From an uncultured Poribacteria bacterium (GTDB lineage Bacteria; Poribacteria; WGA-4E; PCPOR2b): DNA of 64,000 nucleotides. Within the stretch, counting starts at the first letter, position 1. Each line of letters begins with the position of its first letter. Shown here in pieces: positions 17,726-26,051 of the stretch. The notes under the pieces were generated by a model, which saw nothing but the letters and a program-made list of their open reading frames with translations, was not told the origin of the DNA and made no database searches. The stretch covers positions 3,257,623 through 3,321,622 of the forward strand of contig OY282444.1 in NCBI GenBank assembly GCA_958296125.1, given 5' to 3'. Position numbers and translations under genes: made by a program.

Positions 17726-19687
17726 TTATTGGTTGTGTCCGTAAATTGCACTGGTGTCTATCTTGGCGAGCCCATCAGCGGTGCCGATCCAAGCAGCGCC
17801 TACACCCAGTGCAATGCAACTAACGATAGGCGCACTGAGCCGCCCTACAGGGAATGGAACCACTTGCCAACCCCTTGAATCCTTGACTAAATTTGAATCC
17901 GTATGTGGCTGTCCGATGTACACACCTCCGTTGGTTGCAATCCACACTGTGACAGGGCCAGCCATGTTTCCCGGGCTTTCGGTGACAGCGATATAGATGT
18001 CGTCTTGATAGGGCACCAAATCGTCAAAGCGATGGACCTCTTCAACTTTACTGCTCAGGTCATTGAGTTGGATTTCGCCGTATCCGTTGATTTTGTCCAC
18101 GTCATAATTCCATGTAAAGAAGACCTGATCGCTGCTAGCATCAAAACTCACGATTTCACTGCCGGGTTTCAGGTCGAGGCTGTCAAGGGGCCCGAAGTTT
18201 CGCCAAATGTCCAGCTGTCGATTGTAAACTGCCATGCCGTTTTGAGAGGTGCCAATCCACACCCTTTCCAGTGTGACAGCCAGGGCAACGATATCGTCGG
18301 CCGGTAAACCATCGTTTCCTTTGCTGTAACGCGTCCACTCTCCGGTTGACCGCAGATAATGGGCAACCCCCCCAAAGGTTCCGATCCAAACCTCATCTCT
18401 GTCAATTTTGATGTCATATATTGTGTTATCCGGCAGCCCATTGCGTCTATCGTAAGTTTTCGGAAACGTCATCTGCTTGTTATAATGAATTACACCGTGA
18501 TTCAGCGTTCCAATCCACAATTCCTGTCCATCAACTGCCAGTGCCCGAACATCAATTGGCTTTTCCTCATCAAACAGAGTATTGATGTGGTCGGTTATGT
18601 CCGTCACCTGCTGCCAGGTTCCCATGCTAAGGTCAATTTGTGCCAACCCTTTGGGTGTACCAATCCATAGAGTTTCTCCGTCAACAGCAATCGCTTGGAT
18701 CTGGTTGCTCGGTAGCCCTTCAGAGACGGTGTAGATTGTCCATGCACTTTCGCTGCGCTTTTTTCGCGCTTCATGTTTCAGTTTGAGATTTGAGGTGTGG
18801 GCACTAGCGGAATTAAAGTCAGCGATTGCGTCCGTATTCTGCCGCAACTGCCCATAAGCCTCCCCTCGTGCAAAATATGCTGCGGCAAGCCATTGGCTTT
18901 GAGGATAATTCAGGATAAAATTACTTAATGTCTCCACCGCCATCTCAGCATTCTCTAGTTTGGACTGTAGTGCTCCGATGAGGTATGAAGCACGTTCTAG
19001 ATGTTGGCTGACTGGAAAGTGTGCCACAGCTTCTTGGAGAATTTTGAGTCCCTCTTGGGATTCATCCAACTGATCTGCCAACAGAAAGCCCGCAGTGTAA
19101 GCTGCCGACTCCGCGCCATAACGATCGGGATAGCTCCGAAATAAGAGCAGGTAGGCATTGACCGCTTTACGGTATTCTTCAGCCGCGAGGTACGCATCGC
19201 CTGCTTCTTTAAACCTAGCCTCTATACTGTATGCTTCAGGATCAATCTTCACAACGTGCCCAAAATATCTGAGTGCCTCATCGCTATTGCCTTCTGCTTG
19301 AAGGAGGAGAGCGAGCTGATAATGGGCATCAGTATATTTGGGAAATTCGTCGATTGCAGCCATAAAACTTGCTTTTGCCCTGTCGTACATTTCCAACTGT
19401 AAGAAAGTCTGACCGTTGAGAAAATGTTTTTCGGCGGCCTCGTTGGGAATGGAATGCAAATCACTAAAGGCGGTGATGTAGACGATTTCACGGAGGGGAA
19501 TTGATAATTTCTGGCTGTAGATTTCAATCTGGACCGATTTTTCGTCACCACCCACCCAACGTCCTTTGAAGTGATCTCCATTTTCGAGGTAAATTGAGAT
19601 GTATTGCTGTCCATAACTGATGTGTGCACATAAAAGAACCGAGATGAGCCAGATTAGTGCGTGCTTAAAGTTAAATATATGTTTCAT
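17726..19687 (-). CDS. Secreted TPR plus two-component-regulator-type beta-propeller protein
   Basis: The 653-residue protein starts at ATG 19687 after GAGGAA and has a signal peptide ending near residue 27 (...HISYGQ). Residues about 70-300 hold TPR-like helix pairs (HYQLALLLQAEGNSDEAL, FARGEAYGQLRQNTDAI). Residues about 310-650 form a propeller built on repeated LWIGT/VWIGT blades (LWIGTPKGLAQ, LWIGTLNHGV, VWIGTFGGVA, VWIGTSQNGMA, AWIGTADGLA), the Reg_prop type found in hybrid sensor kinases. No kinase, GGDEF or DNA-binding output domain follows, so the protein is periplasmic or extracellular and non-signalling by itself. It stands alone between convergent and divergent genes. Confidence 0.82.
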   Translation of the reverse strand: MKHIFNFKHALIWLISVLLCAHISYGQQYISIYLENGDHFKGRWVGGDEKSVQIEIYSQKLSIPLREIVYITAFSDLHSIPNEAAEKHFLNGQTFLQLEMYDRAKASFMAAIDEFPKYTDAHYQLALLLQAEGNSDEALRYFGHVVKIDPEAYSIEARFKEAGDAYLAAEEYRKAVNAYLLLFRSYPDRYGAESAAYTAGFLLADQLDESQEGLKILQEAVAHFPVSQHLERASYLIGALQSKLENAEMAVETLSNFILNYPQSQWLAAAYFARGEAYGQLRQNTDAIADFNSASAHTSNLKLKHEARKKRSESAWTIYTVSEGLPSNQIQAIAVDGETLWIGTPKGLAQIDLSMGTWQQVTDITDHINTLFDEEKPIDVRALAVDGQELWIGTLNHGVIHYNKQMTFPKTYDRRNGLPDNTIYDIKIDRDEVWIGTFGGVAHYLRSTGEWTRYSKGNDGLPADDIVALAVTLERVWIGTSQNGMAVYNRQLDIWRNFGPLDSLDLKPGSEIVSFDASSDQVFFTWNYDVDKINGYGEIQLNDLSSKVEEVHRFDDLVPYQDDIYIAVTESPGNMAGPVTVWIATNGGVYIGQPHTDSNLVKDSRGWQVVPFPVGRLSAPIVSCIALGVGAAWIGTADGLAKIDTSAIYGHNQ

Positions 19688-20136
19688 GTAAATTTCCTCG
19701 ATCGATTGCAAAGTTATAATGAGTGTATTGCGCTATCTTGTCCTGTAGCGGCGGTGGAAGTATAATACATTCATCGCTTGTTGAGCATCATTGTTTTGTC
19801 AGCCAGCCGATCAGAGCTGACAGTTCACTGCATGCCCGTGACGGATCCGCATTGGATTCCCGTATAGTATACAATAGCCATCAGTAACTGTCAAGATGTA
19901 GAAATATGCAACCAAGCAATAATCCAAATGTTTGGAGGATCGGAGGACAATTTGCGGAATTTTTCCAACTGAGTCTTCTCGCAGGCAAGAACCTTCATTA
20001 CGTTGACTGCAGCTGCTGGTAGAAAGCGGATGCTGTTGCACTAATTTCTTTGACAGATCAGTGATGTTTTGATAATATCTACCTGATGTGTTTTGAAGTT
20101 ATCCTTCGGCTCCATCCAACTAAATCTGACGGGCCT
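19688..20136. other. Gene-free spacer (449 bp)
   Basis: No gene is supported. A short minus-strand ORF (19811-20041) lacks a start context, compositional support or recognisable motif. I see no strong promoter or hairpin. Confidence 0.5.
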
Positions 20137-20982
20137 CTACCCTTTAATTCTATAAAATTGTTTCGCGTTATCGTGAAAAAGTTTCTGTCTGTCCACATCG
20201 GTGGCATCCTGTATCGCCCAGATCAAGGCTTCCACCCACTGTTGGTACTCAGCGGCTAACGTGCAGACGGGCCAGTCGCTGCCGAACATGAGACGGTCAT
20301 AGCCAAACGTCCCTACGAGGTGATCGATGTACGGTTTTAGCTCTTCTTTCGTCCAGTTTTCGCTAGCAGTCGTTACGATACCTGAAACCTTGCAGTGCAC
20401 ATTATCAAACGAAGCAAGCTCACTGATATGGTCAGTCCACGGTTGAAACGATTTCCCTTTTATATCAGGGCCTCCACAGTGGTTGACCGCATGTCGCACA
20501 TTTGGCGTTGCTTTTACTAAATCGACAGCCGCAGGAAGCTGCTGATGATTCGCGCAAAGGTCAAAGGAGAGGTCAAACGTCTCAAGCAGTTGCACCCCTT
20601 TGATGAGTCCGGGGTTTCGATAAAACTGATCATCGGGATGGTGCCAAGCCATGCGACGAATCGCAACCACGCGCTCATACTCAACGAGTTGCTTGAGGGT
20701 TTCCTCGACATTTGAGGCTTCAAGTGGGGCAGACGCAACGATGGCACCAATCATGCTGTCTGTCCGCATAATCTGTGCCAACCACTTGACCTCCTCGACA
20801 ACGTGCGTGGGTGCCACATCCGCTTCGACATGGACAGAGCGGACAACATTGATTTCCTCGCAGGCCCGACGATAGTCCTCAATTAGATAGCGTTTACCGA
20901 GGGCATCGAAATCGTCCAACCACGGGTAGCTCAAGTTTGAAGTATCCCATAGGTGCTGATGTGCGTCAATGATTTTTAGCAT
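20137..20982 (-). CDS. Amidohydrolase family 2 metal-dependent hydrolase (fuconolactonase-like)
   Basis: The 281-residue TIM-barrel protein opens with IIDAHQHLWDTSNLSYPWL, the HxH-type motif followed by the W..Y.W context of L-fuconolactonase/rhamnonolactonase-like amidohydrolases. Further motifs are VHVEADV, AVNHCGGPDIKG (His plus Pro-Asp loop) and the C-terminal LMFGSDWPVC with the metal-binding Asp. It probably opens a sugar lactone, in line with the sugar-acid dehydratases elsewhere in the window. No export signal. Start ATG at 20982 after AAAGGTGG. Confidence 0.85.
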   Translation of the reverse strand: MLKIIDAHQHLWDTSNLSYPWLDDFDALGKRYLIEDYRRACEEINVVRSVHVEADVAPTHVVEEVKWLAQIMRTDSMIGAIVASAPLEASNVEETLKQLVEYERVVAIRRMAWHHPDDQFYRNPGLIKGVQLLETFDLSFDLCANHQQLPAAVDLVKATPNVRHAVNHCGGPDIKGKSFQPWTDHISELASFDNVHCKVSGIVTTASENWTKEELKPYIDHLVGTFGYDRLMFGSDWPVCTLAAEYQQWVEALIWAIQDATDVDRQKLFHDNAKQFYRIKG

Positions 20983-21153
20983 TTACGTCCACCTTTTCTG
21001 ATTGTTCAAGTCTCCTTGCTAAGGTTTCTAACTTTTTGCAAGGTTTAATCACGATGCAAACTCTTGAGCGCGTGCAAAGAGTGTGTGTTTTTCACCACAT
21101 CTCTACTAGCCGTTAAAATCGCCTGCTCACACTCGCTCTTACAAATATAGCTT

Positions 21154-22293
21154 ATGTCCAATCGTCGGCTTCCCAATATACGCAAAATCTTAATCATCCG
21201 CAACGACGGTATTGGCGATCTGCTCAATTCAACCCCCGCCATTGCGCTGCTGCGTCAAAACTACCTCGACGCAGAAATCACGGTGCTCGTTCAACCGTTG
21301 AATGCCCCAATCCTTATCGGCAACCCGGATGTCGATCGGGTGTTGATTTTCGACCGAGAAAACGAACATCGGCGGTTGCGAGATCGATTACGATTTTACC
21401 AAAACTTACGACATGAGAAGTATGACCTTGTCGTCGTGATGCGGACCGCCTCGTGGTGCAACCTTGTCGCATTCCTGGCGGGCGCAAGGTATCGGCTGGG
21501 ACGCTACCAAAAGCGATTCAAAAATTTCCTGACACACTCTTGGCGGGGACAGTACGAGAAAGGGGAGGTCCACGAAGTAGATCGGAATTTTGACTTGGTG
21601 CGGCTCATCTGTGACGAAGATGGGCATCGGCGGCTGGTGTTGAATCTGCTAGCTGATGAAACCGCGGGAACGAAACAACTGTTAGCGGATTGGGGAATCG
21701 CGCCGAACGACTTCCTTGTTGGCATCCATCCGGGCGGCAGCTCGTTTGATAAGCGGTGGCCTAAAGAAAACTACGCCCAGGTTGCCGAGGCACTTGTGCG
21801 CGAATACGGTGCTAAGATTTTGATTCTTCGAGGTCCTGACGAAGCCGAACTGGCGATAAATCTCCAGAAAGCTATACAATCCAAGTCCATTGCCTACGCC
21901 CCGAAGTCGATACGCGAACTCGCCACCCTCATTACACGCTGTGATTTCTTTGTGTGCAATGACTCGGGGCCCATGCACATCGCTGCGGCTTTGGATGTGC
22001 GAACAGTCGCGATTTTTGGCCCTACCGATCATGTCGCGTGGAAGCCACTCAGTGAGGAGGCAACGATTGTCAGGCGAGATATGCCGTGCTGGCCATGCAG
22101 TGCCCACAAATGCAAGATTGGCTGGGAGTGTACGAAGAAACTAGCAGTTGACACAGTATGGGATCGGGTGGAGGAATGGGCACAGGACAAAGTTGCCGCA
22201 CAAAATCACAACCGGAAACGAATACCGTCGGCACGTCAAACCCCCATGCCATCGCTGCACGGCAACCAAAGTTCCCAATCGACCTCCCGTTAA
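21154..22293 (+). CDS. Glycosyltransferase family 9 (heptosyltransferase-like)
   Basis: The 379-residue protein has the GT9/RfaF pattern: ILIIRNDGIGDLLNSTPAI at the N terminus, then the C-terminal Rossmann domain with VGIHPGGSSFDKRWP, FFVCNDSGPMHIAAALDV and VAIFGPTDHVAW. A four-cysteine patch (PCWPCSAHKCKIGWEC, about 310-325) is as expected for this family. It would transfer a heptose or related sugar to lipopolysaccharide core or another surface glycan at the inner face of the cytoplasmic membrane. The last 45 residues are polar and disordered-looking. It is the only plus-strand gene in this part and the start lacks a strong ribosome site. Confidence 0.87.
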   Translation: MSNRRLPNIRKILIIRNDGIGDLLNSTPAIALLRQNYLDAEITVLVQPLNAPILIGNPDVDRVLIFDRENEHRRLRDRLRFYQNLRHEKYDLVVVMRTASWCNLVAFLAGARYRLGRYQKRFKNFLTHSWRGQYEKGEVHEVDRNFDLVRLICDEDGHRRLVLNLLADETAGTKQLLADWGIAPNDFLVGIHPGGSSFDKRWPKENYAQVAEALVREYGAKILILRGPDEAELAINLQKAIQSKSIAYAPKSIRELATLITRCDFFVCNDSGPMHIAAALDVRTVAIFGPTDHVAWKPLSEEATIVRRDMPCWPCSAHKCKIGWECTKKLAVDTVWDRVEEWAQDKVAAQNHNRKRIPSARQTPMPSLHGNQSSQSTSR

Positions 22294-22335
22294 GTTTGTA
22301 GTATTCGATAGACCTCGATTCATTGTTCCCGCTTT

Positions 22336-22746
22336 TCACTTCTGCTTGAGATACGGGAGCAGTAACTCATGGGCAGTCACGACATTGACCGCAAGAGAGT
22401 CCAAAGCAAGCAGCAGCTCGTTCGCATCCATGTTTTCTGTTGCGAGGCTGTCCACTAGGACGATGTGTTGGTCATCGGGCTCGCTTGAGTCAATTCCAAA
22501 ACAGGTTGGAAGGATTTCAGTGTTTTGGTCAAGGATTTTTCCGTAAATTTCATCAAGTCTCGACGTATCGAGCTCGGTGACGCTGCACAAATTCACCATA
22601 AATTCAATCTGCGTATCATCAACCATGGCAAACATATTGAGTTCATCTTCATCTTGGATGATAAGGATGTTATTCTCCGCGGTAACGTTATATCCCTGTT
22701 CATCTAGGAATACAGTGATGTCTACCGATGTGTTTAATTTCGACAT
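22336..22746 (-). CDS. DUF2170 (YjfI)-like small acidic protein
   Basis: The 136-residue protein is acidic and cytoplasmic, with alternating beta strands (VTAENNILIIQDEDEL, MVDDTQIEFMVNLC) and a C-terminal helix. Its size and its position 36 bp after a PspA-family gene match E. coli yjfI (DUF2170), which neighbours the PspA homologue yjfJ. The family call is by context and overall look, not by a decisive motif. It is probably co-transcribed with pspA from the promoter at 23562-23590. A role as a PspA partner or chaperone in envelope stress is inference. Confidence 0.68.
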   Translation of the reverse strand: MSKLNTSVDITVFLDEQGYNVTAENNILIIQDEDELNMFAMVDDTQIEFMVNLCSVTELDTSRLDEIYGKILDQNTEILPTCFGIDSSEPDDQHIVLVDSLATENMDANELLLALDSLAVNVVTAHELLLPYLKQK

Positions 22747-22782
22747 CGTTCCCCTCCTTTACTGCAACATGCGAAAGATATT

Positions 22783-23496
22783 TCAGTCCGGATCTGCCGA
22801 CATGTCAGGAGCCTGTTTTTGGGCATTTTTGCCTCCACCCAACTTGGTTTTCAGGGCCGCCAAATCGTCGTCTACATCCCCGGTCTCAAGGGCAGCAAAT
22901 TCCTCCTCAAGTGGGTCACGGCTTAACTCAGACATCTCCGAAGCGGCATCGGCACGCGCTTCCATATCCCCGACTTTCTCCTCCATACGATCGAAGGTTG
23001 CAAAAGCACTATTATCCTTCATGCCTGCCATTGTCTCATGGATTGCCTTCTGGGCTTTCGCTCGTTTTTGTCGCGCAACCAGCAGGTTTTTCTTACGCCC
23101 TGCCTCATCAATTTTCCGCTCAAGTGTCCGGAGATTTTCCTTGAGTACGACAACAGCCTGTTTCTGCTTGTCCCACTGTTCCTTGTAGCCCTCTGCAATG
23201 CTCGCATGCTCGTTGCGACGTGTCAGTGCCTGCCGTGCAAGGTCTTCGTTCTCCCTCTGGAGGGCAACCGTTGCTTTCTGTTCCCAACCGTCTGCTTGCT
23301 CCTGCTCATTTTCATAGTCCTTTTGGAGCCGTTTTTCCTGTGCGATAGCGGTAGCAACCTGTTGTTTGACCTTAACCAATTGCTCCTGCATGTCATTCGT
23401 TATCTGGTTCAACATCTTTTCCGGATCTTCGGCTTCGTCCAATGCAGCATTCACATTGGCTTTGAAGATGGTGGATATACGGTTAAAAAATCCCAT
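22783..23496 (-). CDS. pspA: PspA/IM30 (Vipp1) family membrane-stress protein
   Basis: The 237-residue protein is almost entirely coiled coil. Its N terminus (MGFFNRISTIFKANVNAALD) is the membrane-binding amphipathic helix, followed by DEAEDPEKMLNQ, the conserved PspA/IM30 block. The long heptad region rich in Glu, Gln, Lys and Arg runs to about 185, and a flexible Asp/Gly-rich tail ends it. Such proteins form ESCRT-III-like assemblies on stressed inner membranes. The ATG follows AGGAGG. It heads a two-gene unit with the DUF2170-like gene. A palindrome (23537-23550) lies between promoter and start. No psp regulator or pspB/pspC lies nearby. Confidence 0.92.
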   Translation of the reverse strand: MGFFNRISTIFKANVNAALDEAEDPEKMLNQITNDMQEQLVKVKQQVATAIAQEKRLQKDYENEQEQADGWEQKATVALQRENEDLARQALTRRNEHASIAEGYKEQWDKQKQAVVVLKENLRTLERKIDEAGRKKNLLVARQKRAKAQKAIHETMAGMKDNSAFATFDRMEEKVGDMEARADAASEMSELSRDPLEEEFAALETGDVDDDLAALKTKLGGGKNAQKQAPDMSADPD

Positions 23497-23536
23497 TTTA
23501 CGCCTCCTATAATAGCGATTGGTGTGAGTTCCGAAA

Positions 23537-23550
23537 TTTAGTACACTAAA
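23537..23550. promoter_or_regulatory. Candidate operator palindrome ahead of pspA
   Basis: TTTAGTACACTAAA is a perfect 6-2-6 inverted repeat. It sits just downstream of the predicted pspA -10 box, over or just after the expected transcription start, where a repressor would act. No regulator gene is adjacent. Confidence 0.4.
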
Positions 23551-23561
23551 ACCTAAGTCTA

Positions 23562-23590
23562 ATTATAACTGAAAATCTCTCCATTGCCAA
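23562..23590 (-). promoter_or_regulatory. Sigma-70-like promoter of the pspA unit
   Basis: On the minus strand TTGGCA (23590-23585) and TATAAT (23567-23562) are 17 bp apart, with a leader of about 60 nt to the ATG at 23496. It does not fit the sigma-54 -24/-12 pattern used by E. coli psp. Confidence 0.6.
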
Positions 23591-23742
23591 CCAAAAAGTT
23601 AAAAGTTAGTATTTCACATGACGAGTGGGGCACTCTTCTCAGCTGGCCCCCATCACTTCTCAGGTTGTCCGGTCGAGCACTGACAGAGATATAATTTCAA
23701 TTATCGGTGTAATTTTTACCGATGCTCAGGACAAGTCTCACC

Positions 23743-25698
23743 TCATTCTAGCAAAACCATCTTTCGGGTATCTGTTTCTCCTTGGAATTCTAGGACGTAA
23801 AAATAGCTGCCGCTCACTGCACGTTCGCCATCAAAATTACGCCCATTCCAGTAAGCTGCGCGGTGCTTTGCAGAATAATCACCGGCGAGGAATCTCCCGA
23901 ATTCAAGAACATTAATCAAGTGGCCATCAAGGTTGTAAATCCGAATTGTTACCTGACCGGCAGATGCCAGCTTAAAGGGCATCCACGTTTCCGCATTGAA
24001 GGGGTTCGGATAATTCTGAAAAAGCTCGCCTTGTTTCACTTTTCCGAAAGTCGTCGGCAGCAGATCTGGATCTGAATGGATCGCAATGGGTTTTGGAAGC
24101 CCCGTATGTCCAAATTGATCGAGCAATCTGTCATAAGCGGCTCGCGCCCGAATCATGCCGTAACCGGCGATATTATCGGGCTTATCCGATTGCGAGGCTG
24201 TCCTGCGAAGTGCATTGACAATATCCGGCACGGTTGCAAGAGGGAAGGCTTCCATCAGCATCGCAACAACGCCAGCAGCGAGAGGCGTAGCAGCTGATGT
24301 GCCGCTGTAATTACTAGAGAAACCTCCACGCGTGGTTGAATTGATGCTTGTGATGCCTTCACCCATCGCCATCAAATCTGGCTTAATCCGCCCATCAAAG
24401 GTGGGGCCTCGTGAACTGAATGGTGTTACCTGTCCATCGCGATCTACAGCACCAATTGCGAGAACATCGAACCCGTCTGCGGGTGGCGTGATTCGCCCCG
24501 GGAGCCCAAACGCATTGCTCGCCGGCTGAGCACCCAGATTGCCAGCAGCGGTAACGACTGGCACCCCTTTTTGAACGGCAAGGTTCGCAGCAATCGTAAC
24601 TTTTGAGGTTTTCCCATCCAAGTCTGTGAAGCGATACCAATCCAAATAGCCGATCGAACTGCTCACCACATCTGCCCCCATCTCCTCAAGCCACTCAAGC
24701 CCCTCAATCCACCAGTCCTCTTCGATTTGCCGCTCAAAAAGGAGACCGTTCTGTGAAACTCGCTCTGTTTTTCCAAGGAGGTAGCGGGCCCGGGACGCGA
24801 TACCGATGAGTTGTCCTGGCGCGTCGCCAGCGAGGATGCCCAACACCACTGAACCGTGGGCATCTTGACCCGGGTCATCCTGATCCACCTCATCGGCAGT
24901 ATTGACATCATCATTGACAAAATCGCGTTGGGCAATAATATCCACACGCTCAAGCGCGGTATGTTCCAGATTGAACCCCGTATCTAGTAATCCGATAACG
25001 ATATTCTCCCCAAAAAAGCCTTCTCGGTGCAGAAAGTCCGCCTGAATCTGTGTAATTTGTGTTCGAGCGTCCCCGTAGTCTAGCACCTCAGCAGGGGAAG
25101 GAGCACTTGGGGACAACGAACCGTTGGCGGGAAATTCAAAAATCACTGTGTACCGATGGATGGGATCAATCGCACGGACACACGGCAAACGAGCGATCTC
25201 ACGAATCTCCTGCGTCGTTACCTCCAATCCAATGCCGTTTAGCCATCTGCTCTTGCTGCGGAGTTTCCCGCCCAACCGAAGCACTGACTCAATATAGCGG
25301 GATTCAAGGGGCAAGTCTGTAAAATCTGGACGACTGATATGTGTACGGAACTCGCGGCGACGCTTTGCCCGACCTGACATCTGGACTGGATACTGTTCTA
25401 GTGCCCTTTGTTGATCCGACATTGTCGAGATACCCTTGTCAGCAAAGAGCACCCATACCTGTAACGTTTCGCTAGGAGTATAGAAGCGAATGAATGGGGA
25501 AATTTTGAGGTGTTGGTCGGGGTTCGATATTGCAGGAAGGGGTGCTGCAAATAAGGTCAGTGCGATAATGGAATAGACCAATGGGCGAAGCAGCATTCGC
25601 CGTTTAGGGGAGCACTGTAATAACGGGTTCCTCGATCCCGATGGTTTCAATTCTTTCATCAAGAAATTTGAGGGACGTGGGACTGAAATTGAGGTCAT
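23743..25698 (-). CDS. Secreted subtilisin-like (S8) serine peptidase with C-terminal NYPNPFN/FlgD-like module
   Basis: The protein is up to 651 residues. A hydrophobic signal (LVYSIIALTLFAAPLPA) sits at about 40-58, followed by a propeptide region. The S8 triad is visible: Asp in GLLDTGFNLEHT (about 238), His in DAHGSVVLG (about 278) and Ser in SGTSAATPLAAG (about 466). The last 90 residues form the FlgD-like module seen in many Poribacteria and related secreted proteins (NYPNPFNAETWMPF ... SGSYFYVLEF). An identical layout ends the protein at 34644-36455. The promoter at 25706-25734 puts the TSS almost on the first ATG, so translation more likely starts at an internal Met (25659 or 25596, MLLRPLVY). 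Confidence 0.85.
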   Translation of the reverse strand: MTSISVPRPSNFLMKELKPSGSRNPLLQCSPKRRMLLRPLVYSIIALTLFAAPLPAISNPDQHLKISPFIRFYTPSETLQVWVLFADKGISTMSDQQRALEQYPVQMSGRAKRRREFRTHISRPDFTDLPLESRYIESVLRLGGKLRSKSRWLNGIGLEVTTQEIREIARLPCVRAIDPIHRYTVIFEFPANGSLSPSAPSPAEVLDYGDARTQITQIQADFLHREGFFGENIVIGLLDTGFNLEHTALERVDIIAQRDFVNDDVNTADEVDQDDPGQDAHGSVVLGILAGDAPGQLIGIASRARYLLGKTERVSQNGLLFERQIEEDWWIEGLEWLEEMGADVVSSSIGYLDWYRFTDLDGKTSKVTIAANLAVQKGVPVVTAAGNLGAQPASNAFGLPGRITPPADGFDVLAIGAVDRDGQVTPFSSRGPTFDGRIKPDLMAMGEGITSINSTTRGGFSSNYSGTSAATPLAAGVVAMLMEAFPLATVPDIVNALRRTASQSDKPDNIAGYGMIRARAAYDRLLDQFGHTGLPKPIAIHSDPDLLPTTFGKVKQGELFQNYPNPFNAETWMPFKLASAGQVTIRIYNLDGHLINVLEFGRFLAGDYSAKHRAAYWNGRNFDGERAVSGSYFYVLEFQGETDTRKMVLLE

Positions 25699-25705
25699 AA
25701 ACTAA

Positions 25706-25734
25706 ATTGTAGCAGCCTCTTATACCTCTGTCAA
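25706..25734 (-). promoter_or_regulatory. Sigma-70-like promoter of the subtilase gene
   Basis: Minus-strand TTGACA (25734-25729) and TACAAT (25711-25706), spacer 17 bp. The predicted TSS near 25699 coincides with the longest ORF's first codon (25698), which argues for a downstream start codon or a leaderless message. Confidence 0.6.
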
Positions 25735-25754
25735 GAATCGATTAGGGTCATTTA

Positions 25755-25815
25755 GTTCTTCGGGCGGGGCATCCTACCCCGCCTCGATGCTTCATCGGGG
25801 ATGCCCGACCTACGA
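25755..25815. repeat. GC-rich inverted repeat between divergent genes
   Basis: GGGCGGGGCATCC and GGGGATGCCCG are arranged around GATGCTTCATC to give a strong cruciform in an otherwise AT-rich spacer (25699-26051). GGGGCA/TGCCCC hairpins of like composition occur at 36456-36472 and near 37275. Near 25848-25876 a short direct repeat (GGATTTAGCCATCT) is also present. Confidence 0.5.
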
Positions 25816-25884
25816 GTGTGGTGCGTTTTAATCCATAAAAAGTTTGGATTTAGCCATCTTTGGATTTAGCCATCTATAAAAAAC

Positions 25885-25914
25885 TTGACACATACTCGTT
25901 GTCTGAAGTATGAT
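25885..25914 (+). promoter_or_regulatory. Sigma-70-like promoter of the first TonB receptor gene
   Basis: TTGACA (25885-25890), 18 bp, TATGAT (25909-25914). The leader to ATG 26052 would be about 130 nt. I saw no riboswitch consensus in it. Confidence 0.6.
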
Positions 25915-26051
25915 ATTTAGATTTTCAACAGATAGCCAGCGACACAGTTTGTGATTGATAAGTGCACAGTTTCAACCGAATGCGCCTGTCAATCGGTGCC
26001 GCCGTGTTAATCCTCAACCTACAATCAACAACTTAATTAAGGAGTTTAACT

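Noticed and set aside
23743-25698. Type IX secretion substrate as a firm call
   Set aside because: The C-terminal module is similar, but no T9SS machinery lies in the window and the module is widespread in Poribacteria without proof of T9SS sorting.
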